Shown here one piece after another: positions 52,979 through 62,124 of a stretch of DNA of 64,000 nt. This DNA comes from CAXXOK01 sp963678055 (GTDB lineage Bacteria > Bacillota > Clostridia > Christensenellales > Aristaeellaceae). The stretch covers positions 2,046,001 to 2,110,000 of the forward strand of contig OY782679.1 of the NCBI GenBank assembly GCA_963678055.1, given 5' to 3'. The notes beneath the pieces were generated by a model. It was given only the letters and a program-made list of their open reading frames with translations. It ran no database searches and was not told the DNA's origin. A program made the position numbers and the translations under genes. How positions within the stretch are numbered: position 1 is the stretch's first letter; each line of letters begins with the position of its first letter.

Positions 52979-53668
52979 TTAGTTTCGTTTCTGTATGGCC
53001 GCTTCCTTTAGCGCCGAGAGGCAACTTTGCTTGGAGGACTCGATATGTTTTTTCATCACCGTTTCCAGCCCTTGCAAGTCCTTGTTTTCGACCATTTCAA
53101 CAAGGCGATGGTGTTCCTGTTGCGCCTCCGCCCGCCGTTGATCCTTGGCGATGGACATAGCCGAAAAGCGGTGGATATACTCATCCTGCCCCTGAATAAC
53201 ACGCAAAATGCGCTTGAGGCCGGAGATCGCCGTTAGCTGATCGTGAAACGTCCGTGCCAGCATGGACAGCCGTTCACTGTTGTTTTCCTCCATCATGCGA
53301 TCCATTTCCTGCAGTTTTTCCTTCAGGGCTTTGATATCCTTTGGCGTAGCATTTTCAATAATCGCGGGCAGGGTAATCATTTCCAGCGCATTGCGGATTG
53401 TATAAATTTCTTCTACATCTTCAATGGTAAAGGCGCGCACCACCACGCCACGGCGGATGACATACTCCACCAGCCCATCCCGTTCAAGCTTGCGCAGCGC
53501 TTCCCGCAACGGAGTGCGGCTGATGTGCAGCTTGTTGGCATATTCAGTTTCCACGATGCGTATCCCCGCCGCGATCTCACCGGTGATAATCGCATGTTTC
53601 AGCGTTTCGTACGCAATTTCCCGTATGGGCTTATTGCCCCCAGAAGAAGAATAGCGCATAGCAGACAT
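52979..53668 (-). CDS. GntR family regulator, FCD (FadR/VanR) subfamily
   Basis: A 229-aa regulator with an N-terminal winged helix (ETLKHAIITGEIAAGIRIVE, then LHISRTPLREALRKLERDGL) and a C-terminal all-helical FCD ligand domain (FTIEDVEEIYTIRNALEMI; metal-site-like His in LARTFHDQL and EHHRLVEMV). Such regulators sense small carboxylic acids or sugar acids. ATG 53668 follows AAGGAG. It is a single-gene unit, so its targets lie elsewhere. Confidence 0.93.
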   Translation of the reverse strand: MSAMRYSSSGGNKPIREIAYETLKHAIITGEIAAGIRIVETEYANKLHISRTPLREALRKLERDGLVEYVIRRGVVVRAFTIEDVEEIYTIRNALEMITLPAIIENATPKDIKALKEKLQEMDRMMEENNSERLSMLARTFHDQLTAISGLKRILRVIQGQDEYIHRFSAMSIAKDQRRAEAQQEHHRLVEMVENKDLQGLETVMKKHIESSKQSCLSALKEAAIQKRN

Positions 53669-53700
53669 CCGGACACTCCTTGTATTTTTCTTGTATTTTG

Positions 53701-53729
53701 ATAGTACAGTGAAGTGCGCGATTTGTCAA
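53701..53729 (-). promoter_or_regulatory. Promoter of the FCD regulator
   Basis: On the minus strand TTGACA (53724-53729), 17 bases and TACTAT (53701-53706) form a strong sigma-A promoter about 32 bases before the start codon. Confidence 0.82.
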
Positions 53730-53794
53730 GGTGAATGTAATTCAATGAACGAATTCATCGAATATTTTACTCTACTTTGCATCAAAAAACGCTC

Positions 53795-56700
53795 TTATAA
53801 CACTTTCAATTCGCCCTGCAGCAGGGCCTCATCCACCTCAACCGTCTCCGCAGCATCCGGATAAGCCAAAATGGCCTGCATGATATCATCCGACAATCGC
53901 GCGGGGGGCTGATTGCTTTTTTGGGGTGCGGCAGCCGGTAACCCAAAGCCTTTTTGCGCATTTTGAATGTTACGACTGAGCTTTAATTCTCTGGCCTTAT
54001 CCGGTGTTAGCGGCGATACGGTATCCACCAGCAATTTGGGTTCTTCGTCCTCACGGAAGGAGAGTTTGCCCGTTACGATCACCAGTTGATCGGCGTTGAG
54101 CTGCTCCGCGCAGCGATCATAGACCTTGGGGAACACCAGCCCTTCAATTTGCCCGGTCAGGTCTTCCAGGGTAATAATGCCCATCATCGCGCCTTTTTTG
54201 GTCAGGCGGGATTTGGCCAGGGCCAGAATACCGGCCATGGTCACAGCTTCCCCGTCACGGTCGATGCCGCGGTGCTCGTTTTCGGCTATGGAATACACAT
54301 CGGCGGCCGTGGTAAAGCCCGACCCAATCAGCTCCGCCACCTGATCCAGCGGATGGCCGGAGATATACACGCCCGTAATTTCCTTTTCCATGTTTAAAAG
54401 TGCATTGCGGCTGTGTTCAGGCATATCGGGCAGCGGCACATTGGGGCTGCATATGTCCTCGCCCATCATATCAAACAGGCACACCTGCCCGGCCAGGTTG
54501 TTTTTATGCTTCTTGGCAGCGCTGTCCAGCACGCGTTCGTACACGCTTAAAAGCTGAGAGCGGTAGGCACTGCTGAAGTCAAACGCACCGGCCTTAATCA
54601 GGCTTTCCACCACGCGTTTGTTCAGCGCGTCGACCGGTACCCTGTCAGCAAAATCAAACAGATCGCGATACGGGGCGCTTTCTCTGCCCTTCATAATCTC
54701 TTCAACCGCATTGTGACCGACATTCTTGACCGCGCCCATCCCAAAGCGGATACCCGCCTGGCCGTTTTCATCCTGCCCCACGGTAAAGCGCCATCCAGAC
54801 AGGTTGATATCCGGCTGCAATACAGGAATCTGATGCGTCCGGCAATACTGAATATACATAGCAATCTTGGCGGACGAATCCATCACGCTGTTCATAATCG
54901 CCGCCATGAACTGCACGGGATAATGCACCTTAAGCCAGCCTGTTTGCACGGCAATGAGGGCATACCCCGCCGCATGGCTTTTGTTAAAGGCGTAGCTGGC
55001 AAAGGAGGACATATCATCAAATATCTGCTCGGCCACGGCTTCGGACACGCCACGGCGCACGCAGCCTTCCACCTGCAACTGGCCCTGATCGTCCGTCATC
55101 CCGTGCACAAAGTACTCCCGCTCCTTGGCCATGACATCGTGTTTCTTCTTGGCCATGGCGCGGCGCATTAAATCGCTGCGGCCCAGGGAATACCCGGCCA
55201 GGTCGCGCACAATTTGCATAACCTGCTCCTGGTACACCATGCAGCCGTAGGTCACGTCCAAAATGGGCTTGAGCATCGGGGTCAAATAGCGAACCTGGGA
55301 TGCATCCTTCTTACCTGCGATGTAGGTTGGAATCGAATCCATCGGGCCCGGCCTGTACAGCGATACAGCGGCGATGATATCTTCAAACGTTTCCGGCTTC
55401 ATGGCCTGCAAAAAGCTGCGCATGCCACCGCCTTCCAGTTGGAACACCCCGTCGGTATCCCCGGATGCAATCATTTCGTACACGCTGGCATCGTCCAGAG
55501 GGATATCCTCCGGCTGCATATCTACGCCAATGTCTCTCATCAGGCTCAGCGCGTGCTGGATGACGGTTAGCGTGCGCAGACCTAAAAAGTCGATCTTCAA
55601 AAGCCCCAGATTCTCCAGCGTATTCATGGGGAACTGGGTGGTAATGACATCGTCATTGGTTTGAACGGGCACATATTCGGTGACCGGTTTGGCGGTAATC
55701 AGCACACCGGCGGCGTGGGTACTGGCATGGCGGGGCATGCCTTCCAGCGTCAGGCTCATCTCAATGAGGTGCGCCACCTCCGGGTCGGAGTCGATCATCT
55801 CCTGTAATTGCGGGCTGACGTGGGTTGCTTTATCCAGCGTCATATCCAGCGCAAACGGAATGGCTTTGGCCACGGCATCCACCGCGCCATAGCGCAACCC
55901 CAATACCCGGCCCACATCGCGCACCACGGCCTTGGCCTTCATGGTTCCAAAGGTTATGATCTGCGCTACATGATCCACGCCGTATTTTTCAGCAACATAG
56001 TCGATCACTTCCTGCCGGCGCTCGTAGCAGAAGTCGATATCAATATCGGGCATAGTGACGCGCTCAGGGTTTAGAAAGCGTTCAAACAGCAGGTTGTACT
56101 TCAGCGGATCGAGCATGGTAATGCCCAGTACATAGGACACGATACTGCCCGCCGCACTGCCGCGTCCCGGCCCGACGATGATGCCATTTCGCTTGGCATA
56201 GTCGATAAAATCCCACACGATGAGCATATAGTCCACATAGCCCATCTGCACGATGGTATCCAGCTCGTATTGCAGCCGCTTGCGGGGCACGCTGTTTTCA
56301 TCGTCCGCCTGCTCCGGGTAGCGCTCCTTCAGACCTTGCAAACACAAACGCGTCAGCATTTCCAGCGGTTTTTCTTTGGTTTCTATGGGATATGCCGGCA
56401 GGTGCAGGGCCTTAAAATCAAACTCCGTCTGGCAGCGCTGGGCGATTTTGTAGGCGTTTTCAATGGCTTCCGGCGCACCGGGAAACAGATCGAGCATCTC
56501 CTGCTCGCTTTTGACATACAATTCTTCGGTTTCCATACGCATGCGGGCTTCATCATCCAAGGTTTTGCCGGTTTGTACGCACATGAGAATTTCCTGGGCG
56601 GCGGCGTCTTTTTTATGTAAGTAGTGGCAGTCGTTGGTGGCTACCAGCGGGATGCCCGTCTCCCGGGACAGCGCAATCAGGTCAGGTAGCACCTGGCGTT

Positions 56701-57238
56701 CCTCAGCGATGCCGTGGTCCATAATTTCGATAAAGTAATTGCCCTTGCCAAACATATCCTGCATCATCAGGGCATACGCTTTGGCGTCTTCCCGCCTGCC
56801 CTGCAACAGCAGCTTGGGCAAATCGCCCGACAGACAAGCCGATGTACAAATCAACCCCTCGGCATGTTGCTTGAGCAGCTCATAATCCAGCCTCGGCTTG
56901 TAATAGTATCCTTCGGTAAAGCCTGCGGACACCAGTCTAATCAGGTTTTGGTAGCCTTGTTGGGTCTCGCACAGCAAGATCAGGTGGCTGTACTCGCGGC
57001 TGACCACGGTTTTGTCAAAACGGTCGGGGCAGATGTAAGCCTCCACACCGATCACCGGATGGATACCCTCTGCCTTGCATGCCGAATAGAAGTCCACCAC
57101 GCCGTACATCACCCCGTGGTCGGTGATAGCACAATGGGTTTGCCCCAGTTCTTTCAGCCGTTTTACCAGCGGTTTGATGGAGCATGCCCCGTCTAAAAGA
57201 CTGTATTCCGTATGCAAATGGAGATGCGCAAAGGCCAT
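53795..57238 (-). CDS. dnaE: DNA polymerase III subunit alpha (DnaE)
   Basis: A 1147-aa replicative polymerase subunit. The PHP domain opens with HLHTEYSLLDGA (residues 6-17). The polymerase core has GRGSAAGSIVSY (359-370) and PDIDIDF (397-403, catalytic Asp residues). The helix-hairpin-helix region and the OB-fold follow, the latter near MAGILALAKSRLTKKGAMMG. In Firmicutes DnaE works beside PolC in lagging-strand priming and repair. ATG 57238 is preceded by GGAGGG. It is divergent from guaB, with about 175 bases between the start codons. Confidence 0.96.
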   Translation of the reverse strand: MAFAHLHLHTEYSLLDGACSIKPLVKRLKELGQTHCAITDHGVMYGVVDFYSACKAEGIHPVIGVEAYICPDRFDKTVVSREYSHLILLCETQQGYQNLIRLVSAGFTEGYYYKPRLDYELLKQHAEGLICTSACLSGDLPKLLLQGRREDAKAYALMMQDMFGKGNYFIEIMDHGIAEERQVLPDLIALSRETGIPLVATNDCHYLHKKDAAAQEILMCVQTGKTLDDEARMRMETEELYVKSEQEMLDLFPGAPEAIENAYKIAQRCQTEFDFKALHLPAYPIETKEKPLEMLTRLCLQGLKERYPEQADDENSVPRKRLQYELDTIVQMGYVDYMLIVWDFIDYAKRNGIIVGPGRGSAAGSIVSYVLGITMLDPLKYNLLFERFLNPERVTMPDIDIDFCYERRQEVIDYVAEKYGVDHVAQIITFGTMKAKAVVRDVGRVLGLRYGAVDAVAKAIPFALDMTLDKATHVSPQLQEMIDSDPEVAHLIEMSLTLEGMPRHASTHAAGVLITAKPVTEYVPVQTNDDVITTQFPMNTLENLGLLKIDFLGLRTLTVIQHALSLMRDIGVDMQPEDIPLDDASVYEMIASGDTDGVFQLEGGGMRSFLQAMKPETFEDIIAAVSLYRPGPMDSIPTYIAGKKDASQVRYLTPMLKPILDVTYGCMVYQEQVMQIVRDLAGYSLGRSDLMRRAMAKKKHDVMAKEREYFVHGMTDDQGQLQVEGCVRRGVSEAVAEQIFDDMSSFASYAFNKSHAAGYALIAVQTGWLKVHYPVQFMAAIMNSVMDSSAKIAMYIQYCRTHQIPVLQPDINLSGWRFTVGQDENGQAGIRFGMGAVKNVGHNAVEEIMKGRESAPYRDLFDFADRVPVDALNKRVVESLIKAGAFDFSSAYRSQLLSVYERVLDSAAKKHKNNLAGQVCLFDMMGEDICSPNVPLPDMPEHSRNALLNMEKEITGVYISGHPLDQVAELIGSGFTTAADVYSIAENEHRGIDRDGEAVTMAGILALAKSRLTKKGAMMGIITLEDLTGQIEGLVFPKVYDRCAEQLNADQLVIVTGKLSFREDEEPKLLVDTVSPLTPDKARELKLSRNIQNAQKGFGLPAAAPQKSNQPPARLSDDIMQAILAYPDAAETVEVDEALLQGELKVL

Positions 57239-57349
57239 AATTTCCCTCCGGTTTCACTTTTTATCAGTATACCGCAAGCGGCAAAAGCATACAAGCCAAA
57301 CACCAGATCGGGATGTAAATATTGCTCCCAGAATGACGATTTAGCGGCA

Positions 57350-57378
57350 TTGACATCCCCCATCGACACTGCTACAAT
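57350..57378 (+). promoter_or_regulatory. Promoter of guaB
   Basis: TTGACA (57350-57355), 17 bases and TACAAT (57373-57378) lie 37 bases upstream of the start codon. It is near the sigma-A consensus. No purine riboswitch is seen in the short leader. Confidence 0.88.
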
Positions 57379-57414
57379 GAAGGATAATATCAAGGCTTGA
57401 AAGGGTGTGGCAAA

Positions 57415-58878
57415 ATGCTGGAAGAGAACGTAAGAATGGGTTTGACGTTTGACGATGTACTGTTGGTTCCAAACGAAAGTCAAACGCTCCCCCGCGAAGT
57501 AAACACTGCCGTACAGCTTATGCCCGGAATTAAACTCAGTGTACCGCTGATCTCCGCGGCTATGGATACCGTAACAGACGCACGCATGGCCATTGCCGTT
57601 GCCCGGGAGGGCGGACTGGGAATCATTCACAAAAACATGTCCATCGAAGATCAGGCTGCCCAGGTGGACAAGGTTAAACGCAGCGAGCACGGAGTCATAA
57701 CAGACCCGTTTTTTCTTTCTCCGAATCATTTAATCCGCGACGCAGAAACGCTGATGGCACGCTACCGCATTTCCGGCGTACCGATTACCGTCGGCAAAAA
57801 ACTGGTGGGTATCCTGACCAACCGCGACCTGCGGTTTGAAACCGATGACAGCCGCCGTATTGAAGAGGTCATGACCTCCAAAAACCTGGTGACTGCCCCG
57901 GTGGGTACCACACTGGACGAGGCTAAGAAACTGCTGGCCGAGCACCGCATTGAAAAGCTGCCGATCGTCAACGATGATTTCGAACTCTGTGGCCTGATCA
58001 CCATTAAAGATATCGAAAAAACCACCAAGTATCCAAACTCCGCCAAGGACTCCGGCGGCCGCCTGCTGTGCGGCGCAGCCATCGGTCTGACGGCGGATTA
58101 TATGTCTCGCGTTGCCTCGTTGATTAATGCCAAGGTGGATGTTGTTTCCATCGATACGGCGCACGCGCACACCACCGGCGCCATTGAAGCGGTGAAAACC
58201 ATCCGCAAGGCGTACCCGGACTTCCCCATCATCGCCGGTAACGTGGCAACTGCCGAAGCCACCAGAGCGCTGATTGAAGCGGGCGCAAGCTGTGTCAAGG
58301 TCGGTATCGGCCCGGGTAGCATTTGCACAACGCGCGTGGTAACCGGTACAGGCGTACCGCAGATTACCGCGATCGCCGACTGCAGCAAGGAAGCCAGCAA
58401 GTACGGTGTTTCCGTAATCGCTGATGGCGGCATCAAGTACTCCGGCGATATCCCCAAGGCCATTGCCGCTGGTGCACGCGCGGTCATGCTGGGCAGCATT
58501 CTGGCCGGTGTGGACGAAAGCCCCGGCGACATGGAAATCTATCAGGGCCGGAGCTTTAAAGTGTATCGCGGTATGGGCAGCATCGCTGCCATGCAGCAGT
58601 CGCACGGCTCGTCCGACCGGTACTTCCAGGAAAGTGGACCCAAGCTGGTTCCCGAAGGCGTGGAAGGCCGCGTACCCTACAAAGGCATGCTGTCCGACAC
58701 CGTATTCCAGCTGGTTGGCGGCCTTCGTGCCGGTATGTTCTACTGCGGCTCCAAGACCATCGACGAACTGCGCGAGAACGGCAAGTTTATCCGCATCACC
58801 AACGCTGGATTGCAGGAAAGCCACCCGCACGATATCTCCATCACCAAAGAAAGCCCGAACTATTCGCGGCAGAGCTGA
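57415..58878 (+). CDS. guaB: IMP dehydrogenase
   Basis: A 487-aa NAD-dependent enzyme that oxidises IMP to XMP, the committed step to guanine nucleotides. The N-terminus ENVRMGLTFDDVLLVPNES is standard. Two CBS modules (about 90-205) interrupt the barrel. The catalytic Cys lies in GPGSICTTRVV and the flap in YRGMGSIAAMQ. TTG 57397 is in frame, but ATG 57415 follows AAGGGTG at good spacing. A strong promoter and a strong terminator make it a single-gene unit. Confidence 0.97.
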   Translation: MLEENVRMGLTFDDVLLVPNESQTLPREVNTAVQLMPGIKLSVPLISAAMDTVTDARMAIAVAREGGLGIIHKNMSIEDQAAQVDKVKRSEHGVITDPFFLSPNHLIRDAETLMARYRISGVPITVGKKLVGILTNRDLRFETDDSRRIEEVMTSKNLVTAPVGTTLDEAKKLLAEHRIEKLPIVNDDFELCGLITIKDIEKTTKYPNSAKDSGGRLLCGAAIGLTADYMSRVASLINAKVDVVSIDTAHAHTTGAIEAVKTIRKAYPDFPIIAGNVATAEATRALIEAGASCVKVGIGPGSICTTRVVTGTGVPQITAIADCSKEASKYGVSVIADGGIKYSGDIPKAIAAGARAVMLGSILAGVDESPGDMEIYQGRSFKVYRGMGSIAAMQQSHGSSDRYFQESGPKLVPEGVEGRVPYKGMLSDTVFQLVGGLRAGMFYCGSKTIDELRENGKFIRITNAGLQESHPHDISITKESPNYSRQS

Positions 58879-58880
58879 TA

Positions 58881-58920
58881 CAAGCAAAAACCCCCGCCAC
58901 ATGGCGGGGGTTTTTGCTTG
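58881..58920. terminator. Bidirectional terminator with an 18-bp perfect inverted repeat
   Basis: The left arm (58881-58898, starting CAAGCAAAAACCCCC) and right arm (58903-58920) are perfectly complementary around ACAT. The T-run on each strand lies inside the outer arm. It serves both guaB and the convergent permease gene. Confidence 0.92.
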
Positions 58921-58925
58921 CCTGT

Positions 58926-60110
58926 TTATTCTTTCTCGGCTTCAGGCTCAGCTTCTGGCTTATCCTTTGGCGGATCGTCCAGTTTCTCTCCGACGCTCTC
59001 GTTTGCTTTACGCGAGGCCGCATCGGCATCCAGCACAACACGCAGCAGGTTGAGCATAATCGGCCCGCCGATTAGCCCCAGGATGCCCAGCAGCCGGAAC
59101 CCGACATACATGGCGATCATCGTCGCCAGCGGATACAGCCCCAGGTTACGACCAACAATGCGCGGCTCGGCGATTTGGCGGATGATGATCAGGCACAGGT
59201 AAACAATGGCAAAGAACGCCGCCATGGCATAATGCCCCATAACCAGCTCCACGATGGCCCAGGGAATCAAGAACAGCCCGGCACCAATAACCGGCAATGC
59301 ATCGGCCAGCCCGATCAGGAAGCCGAGCAGCAAGCCGTACCGGATGCCAAACACCACAAACGCAATCATTAAGAACGAAGTAATAATCAGCGAGACCAGC
59401 AGCTGGCTTTTGATCTGCCCAAACAGCGACTTGACCAAATTCCGCTTGAGGATACCGCTGTGCCGACGGATAGATTCGGGAAAGGTTTTTGCAAAAAATG
59501 CGGAAATCCTGTCCTTGTCGGCGGTCATGTAGTAGGTTCCCATAATCGTCAGCACCACGGACAGCAAAGCCGTTGGAAGCCCGACCGCTGTTTTCAGTGC
59601 ACCGCCGGTAACAGCACCAGACAGCGTTCCGGCGAACTTGATTGCATTGTCCGACAGGGTTGCAATCGCATTATCCACAACACTGATGACCGTAGGCGGA
59701 AGCACATCGGAGTAACTTTGGTACAAGTCACGCAGGTATGGAAGCACCGTATCGGTCAGCCAGTTGACAAACTGCGGCGTGTTTTGCAACAGTTGCATCA
59801 GTTCGCGAATCAAGCGGCTGGCCAGCATGAAAATGGCTGTGCCCAGAATGCCGAACAGCAGCAGCATTCCCACAAGCGTAATCAGCCCACGCGGCAGTTT
59901 TACCCGTTTAATGTGACGAATGCAAAAGGAAACCGCCGGCGACAGCAGGCGGGATAATAAAAATGCGAGGATAAAAGGCCATACATACGGCGTGGCTACC
60001 AGCAGCAGCCACGTACAAAATAAGGTGAGTGCCACAAGCCCAAGTATTCTGGGCAGGCCGTTCATCTGCTTGTTCCATTTACTGAGTTTATCAATCAACT
60101 GGTTCAGCAC
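58926..60110 (-). CDS. AI-2E/PerM family membrane protein, YtvI-like
   Basis: A 394-aa polytopic protein with about seven helices, including WLLLVATPYVWPFILAFLLS at the N-terminus and PVIGAGLFLIPWAIVELVMG plus LGILGLIGGPIMLNLL near the end, which are hallmarks of the AI-2E transporter family. It most resembles the sporulation integral membrane protein YtvI of Clostridia and Bacilli. The start is GTG 60110, close behind GGGAGGG. The C-terminus is an acidic tail (EPEAEKE). The transported substrate is not known. Confidence 0.87.
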   Translation of the reverse strand: MLNQLIDKLSKWNKQMNGLPRILGLVALTLFCTWLLLVATPYVWPFILAFLLSRLLSPAVSFCIRHIKRVKLPRGLITLVGMLLLFGILGTAIFMLASRLIRELMQLLQNTPQFVNWLTDTVLPYLRDLYQSYSDVLPPTVISVVDNAIATLSDNAIKFAGTLSGAVTGGALKTAVGLPTALLSVVLTIMGTYYMTADKDRISAFFAKTFPESIRRHSGILKRNLVKSLFGQIKSQLLVSLIITSFLMIAFVVFGIRYGLLLGFLIGLADALPVIGAGLFLIPWAIVELVMGHYAMAAFFAIVYLCLIIIRQIAEPRIVGRNLGLYPLATMIAMYVGFRLLGILGLIGGPIMLNLLRVVLDADAASRKANESVGEKLDDPPKDKPEAEPEAEKE

Positions 60111-60145
60111 GATCCCTCCCTGGCAATTTGGTTTTGGAAGCCTTG

Positions 60146-61387
60146 TCAGTCACCGGAATTCGAAATGGTGATCTCCACGTCGTCCAGCGACACGGCGGTC
60201 TCGGACGGCGGTTCGTTGGCGGCATCGTAGCCCGCCTGCCGCCTGTCGTATTCCTCCTGGGTAATCGCCCCGCGGTTTAGATTGTTTAAATCTATTTCGG
60301 ACTTGCGGCGCACCGTAGTGCAATAGGGGCAAGGCGTTAGCGTGGCGTAGAACCCTTCTTCAAGCTCACCGTAGGTAAACGCAGTCAAGGGCAGATAGCG
60401 GTCTTTTACAGCGGAGCAGTACTCATCCGAATGATAGTTTCTGCCACCGTCGGGATTATAGTACAAGGGCATATCATCGTCGGGATACGGCACTTCGCGG
60501 CCCCAGTCATCCCAGATAACGAGCTTTGGAAACTGCTTTGAGCCGCGGACAGCCGCATTAATGATGGGGCGGAATGTATTCCAAATCCATAGCATATTTA
60601 CGCCATCCTCATTGGCAATACGGGCCACACGGATACAGCCGTGGCTGGCCTTTTGCCCCAAAAGCGGCTCATAACGGGAATAGTCCAGCGAATCATCGGC
60701 CCTGCGAATGCCAGGTACCAGATGCATTTTGTCACCGTTATTAAAACGGATGGCATAATCGCACCACATGTTTTCGGCATCAAAGCCACCGCTGGGACTA
60801 ATCATCAAATATTCGCCTGCGGCTGTTTCGTTGTAGGGCTGTGTGTCGTTTGGCAGGCCTGTAGAAACCGCTACGGACGAGTAAAGCTCGCCGTCCTCAA
60901 AAATATACATACGCTGGTTGAGCTTATCCACCACGATACCCAAGTGCGGATCGGGTGTCATTTCTTTGAGAAGGCTGGTTTTCACATACCCACGGATGAT
61001 ACGGTTATAGTAGTCCGGGCCTTCAATCAGCGTCCAGCCGTCTTGATCCTCGCTGAGCACATGCACGGCCACAGACGCGCCGTTTATAAAGCCGCCGAGT
61101 TTGTCATCGTTCACTTTTTCGCCATTGGGCGCATCCAACGGATATACCGACTCCTTCTGCCCGATATCCAGCACTGTAATGGGTTTCATCAGCAAATCCC
61201 AAACAGCCTCTGTGTCGGTGATATCGTAGGCAAAATCTTCGCCAAACCAGACAGAGCCGTTATCAAACCCTTCATGCCACTCTTCAAGCGTTTTGGCGGA
61301 CACGGTGGATATGGGTAAAAGCATAATCAGTAGAATGGAAACAAACAGCCATGCAATCGTACGTTTGATTGCGAAATGATGCTTCAT
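60146..61387 (-). CDS. Exported L,D-transpeptidase (YkuD domain)
   Basis: A 413-aa exported protein with a signal peptide (AWLFVSILLIMLLPISTVSA). A central SH3-like region (SVAVHVLSEDQDGWTLIEGP) is followed by a YkuD catalytic domain, starting VDKLNQRMYIFEDGELYSS and containing the active-site SHGCIRV (Cys near residue 248). The C-terminal roughly 80 residues carry a CPYC pair. It would make 3-3 cross-links in peptidoglycan or a related modification. The frame extends upstream, but ATG 61387 has GGAGG before it. Confidence 0.9.
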   Translation of the reverse strand: MKHHFAIKRTIAWLFVSILLIMLLPISTVSAKTLEEWHEGFDNGSVWFGEDFAYDITDTEAVWDLLMKPITVLDIGQKESVYPLDAPNGEKVNDDKLGGFINGASVAVHVLSEDQDGWTLIEGPDYYNRIIRGYVKTSLLKEMTPDPHLGIVVDKLNQRMYIFEDGELYSSVAVSTGLPNDTQPYNETAAGEYLMISPSGGFDAENMWCDYAIRFNNGDKMHLVPGIRRADDSLDYSRYEPLLGQKASHGCIRVARIANEDGVNMLWIWNTFRPIINAAVRGSKQFPKLVIWDDWGREVPYPDDDMPLYYNPDGGRNYHSDEYCSAVKDRYLPLTAFTYGELEEGFYATLTPCPYCTTVRRKSEIDLNNLNRGAITQEEYDRRQAGYDAANEPPSETAVSLDDVEITISNSGD

Positions 61388-61586
61388 GCGGACCTCCGGG
61401 ATATTGTATAGTAAACGGTGTACAGACGCTTCAGAATACCATGAGCAATGAAACCATGTCAACCAACACAGCACACTGTTAACAAGCATGAAGCACTTTA
61501 GCAGAATCGTTGAAATATACCCCATGCTGTGCTAGCATAAACACGAAAATACGCGGCCTGATCGCCGCATGAAACAGGAGATAGCC

Positions 61587-62060
61587 ATGCGCAGAAAAGA
61601 CAAGCAAATTACCGATCCCAAGCAGATGGAAGCCATCCTCCAAAGCGTGCAATGCCTGCGGCTGGGCCTTGTAGACAACGGCCTTGCCTATATTGTCCCA
61701 ATGAGCTTTGGGCTGGCCCACGAAAACGGCAGCCTGTGCTTGTATTTTCACAGCGCACCTGAAGGCAAAAAGATTGACTTAATTCGCCAATCCTCCGTTA
61801 TCTCATTTGAAGCGGATGCCGATATTGCGCTGATTGAAGCGGAAACAGCCGCCGAGTTTTCCTCAAGCTACCAGTGCGTGATGGGCCAAGGCCGCATCGA
61901 AATCCTGGAAGAGGAAGATGCAAAACGCCATGCCCTGCAAGTAATTATGGCGCACTATACCGGCAAAGAGGATTGGACGCTGGAATCCGCGACAATGAAA
62001 CGTTTGGTCTGCCTGCGGCTGACCGTGGACGCAATGACTGGGAAAGCCAACAAAGCCTAA
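61587..62060 (+). CDS. Pyridoxamine 5'-phosphate oxidase family flavoprotein (NimA-like)
   Basis: A 157-aa split-barrel FMN-binding protein: MRRKDKQITDPKQMEAIL, LRLGLVDNGLAYIVPMSFGL, LYFHSAPEGKKIDLI and QCVMGQGRIEILEE are the successive family motifs. NimA-type relatives include nitroimidazole reductases, but most members have no known substrate. ATG 61569 is in frame, but ATG 61587 follows AGGAG. It is transcribed alone. Confidence 0.9.
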   Translation: MRRKDKQITDPKQMEAILQSVQCLRLGLVDNGLAYIVPMSFGLAHENGSLCLYFHSAPEGKKIDLIRQSSVISFEADADIALIEAETAAEFSSSYQCVMGQGRIEILEEEDAKRHALQVIMAHYTGKEDWTLESATMKRLVCLRLTVDAMTGKANKA

Positions 62061-62082
62061 CTCGGCTTACGTATCACACAAA

Positions 62083-62115
62083 AAAAAGCACGGGCCGCTA
62101 GCTCGTGCTTTTTTG
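62083..62115. terminator. Bidirectional terminator
   Basis: AAAAAAGCACG (62083-62093) pairs with CGTGCTTTTTT (62105-62115) around an 11-base loop. It ends both the flavoprotein gene and the convergent beta-galactosidase gene. Confidence 0.88.
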
Positions 62116-62124
62116 TATATGCCT

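Noticed and set aside
57239..57414. Possible purine riboswitch upstream of guaB
   Set aside because: The leader between the predicted transcription start and the ATG is only about 30 bases, too short for an aptamer.
57730..58902. 390-codon minus-strand frame opposite guaB
   Set aside because: It is a codon-bias shadow of IMP dehydrogenase; it has no ribosome site and crosses the guaB terminator.
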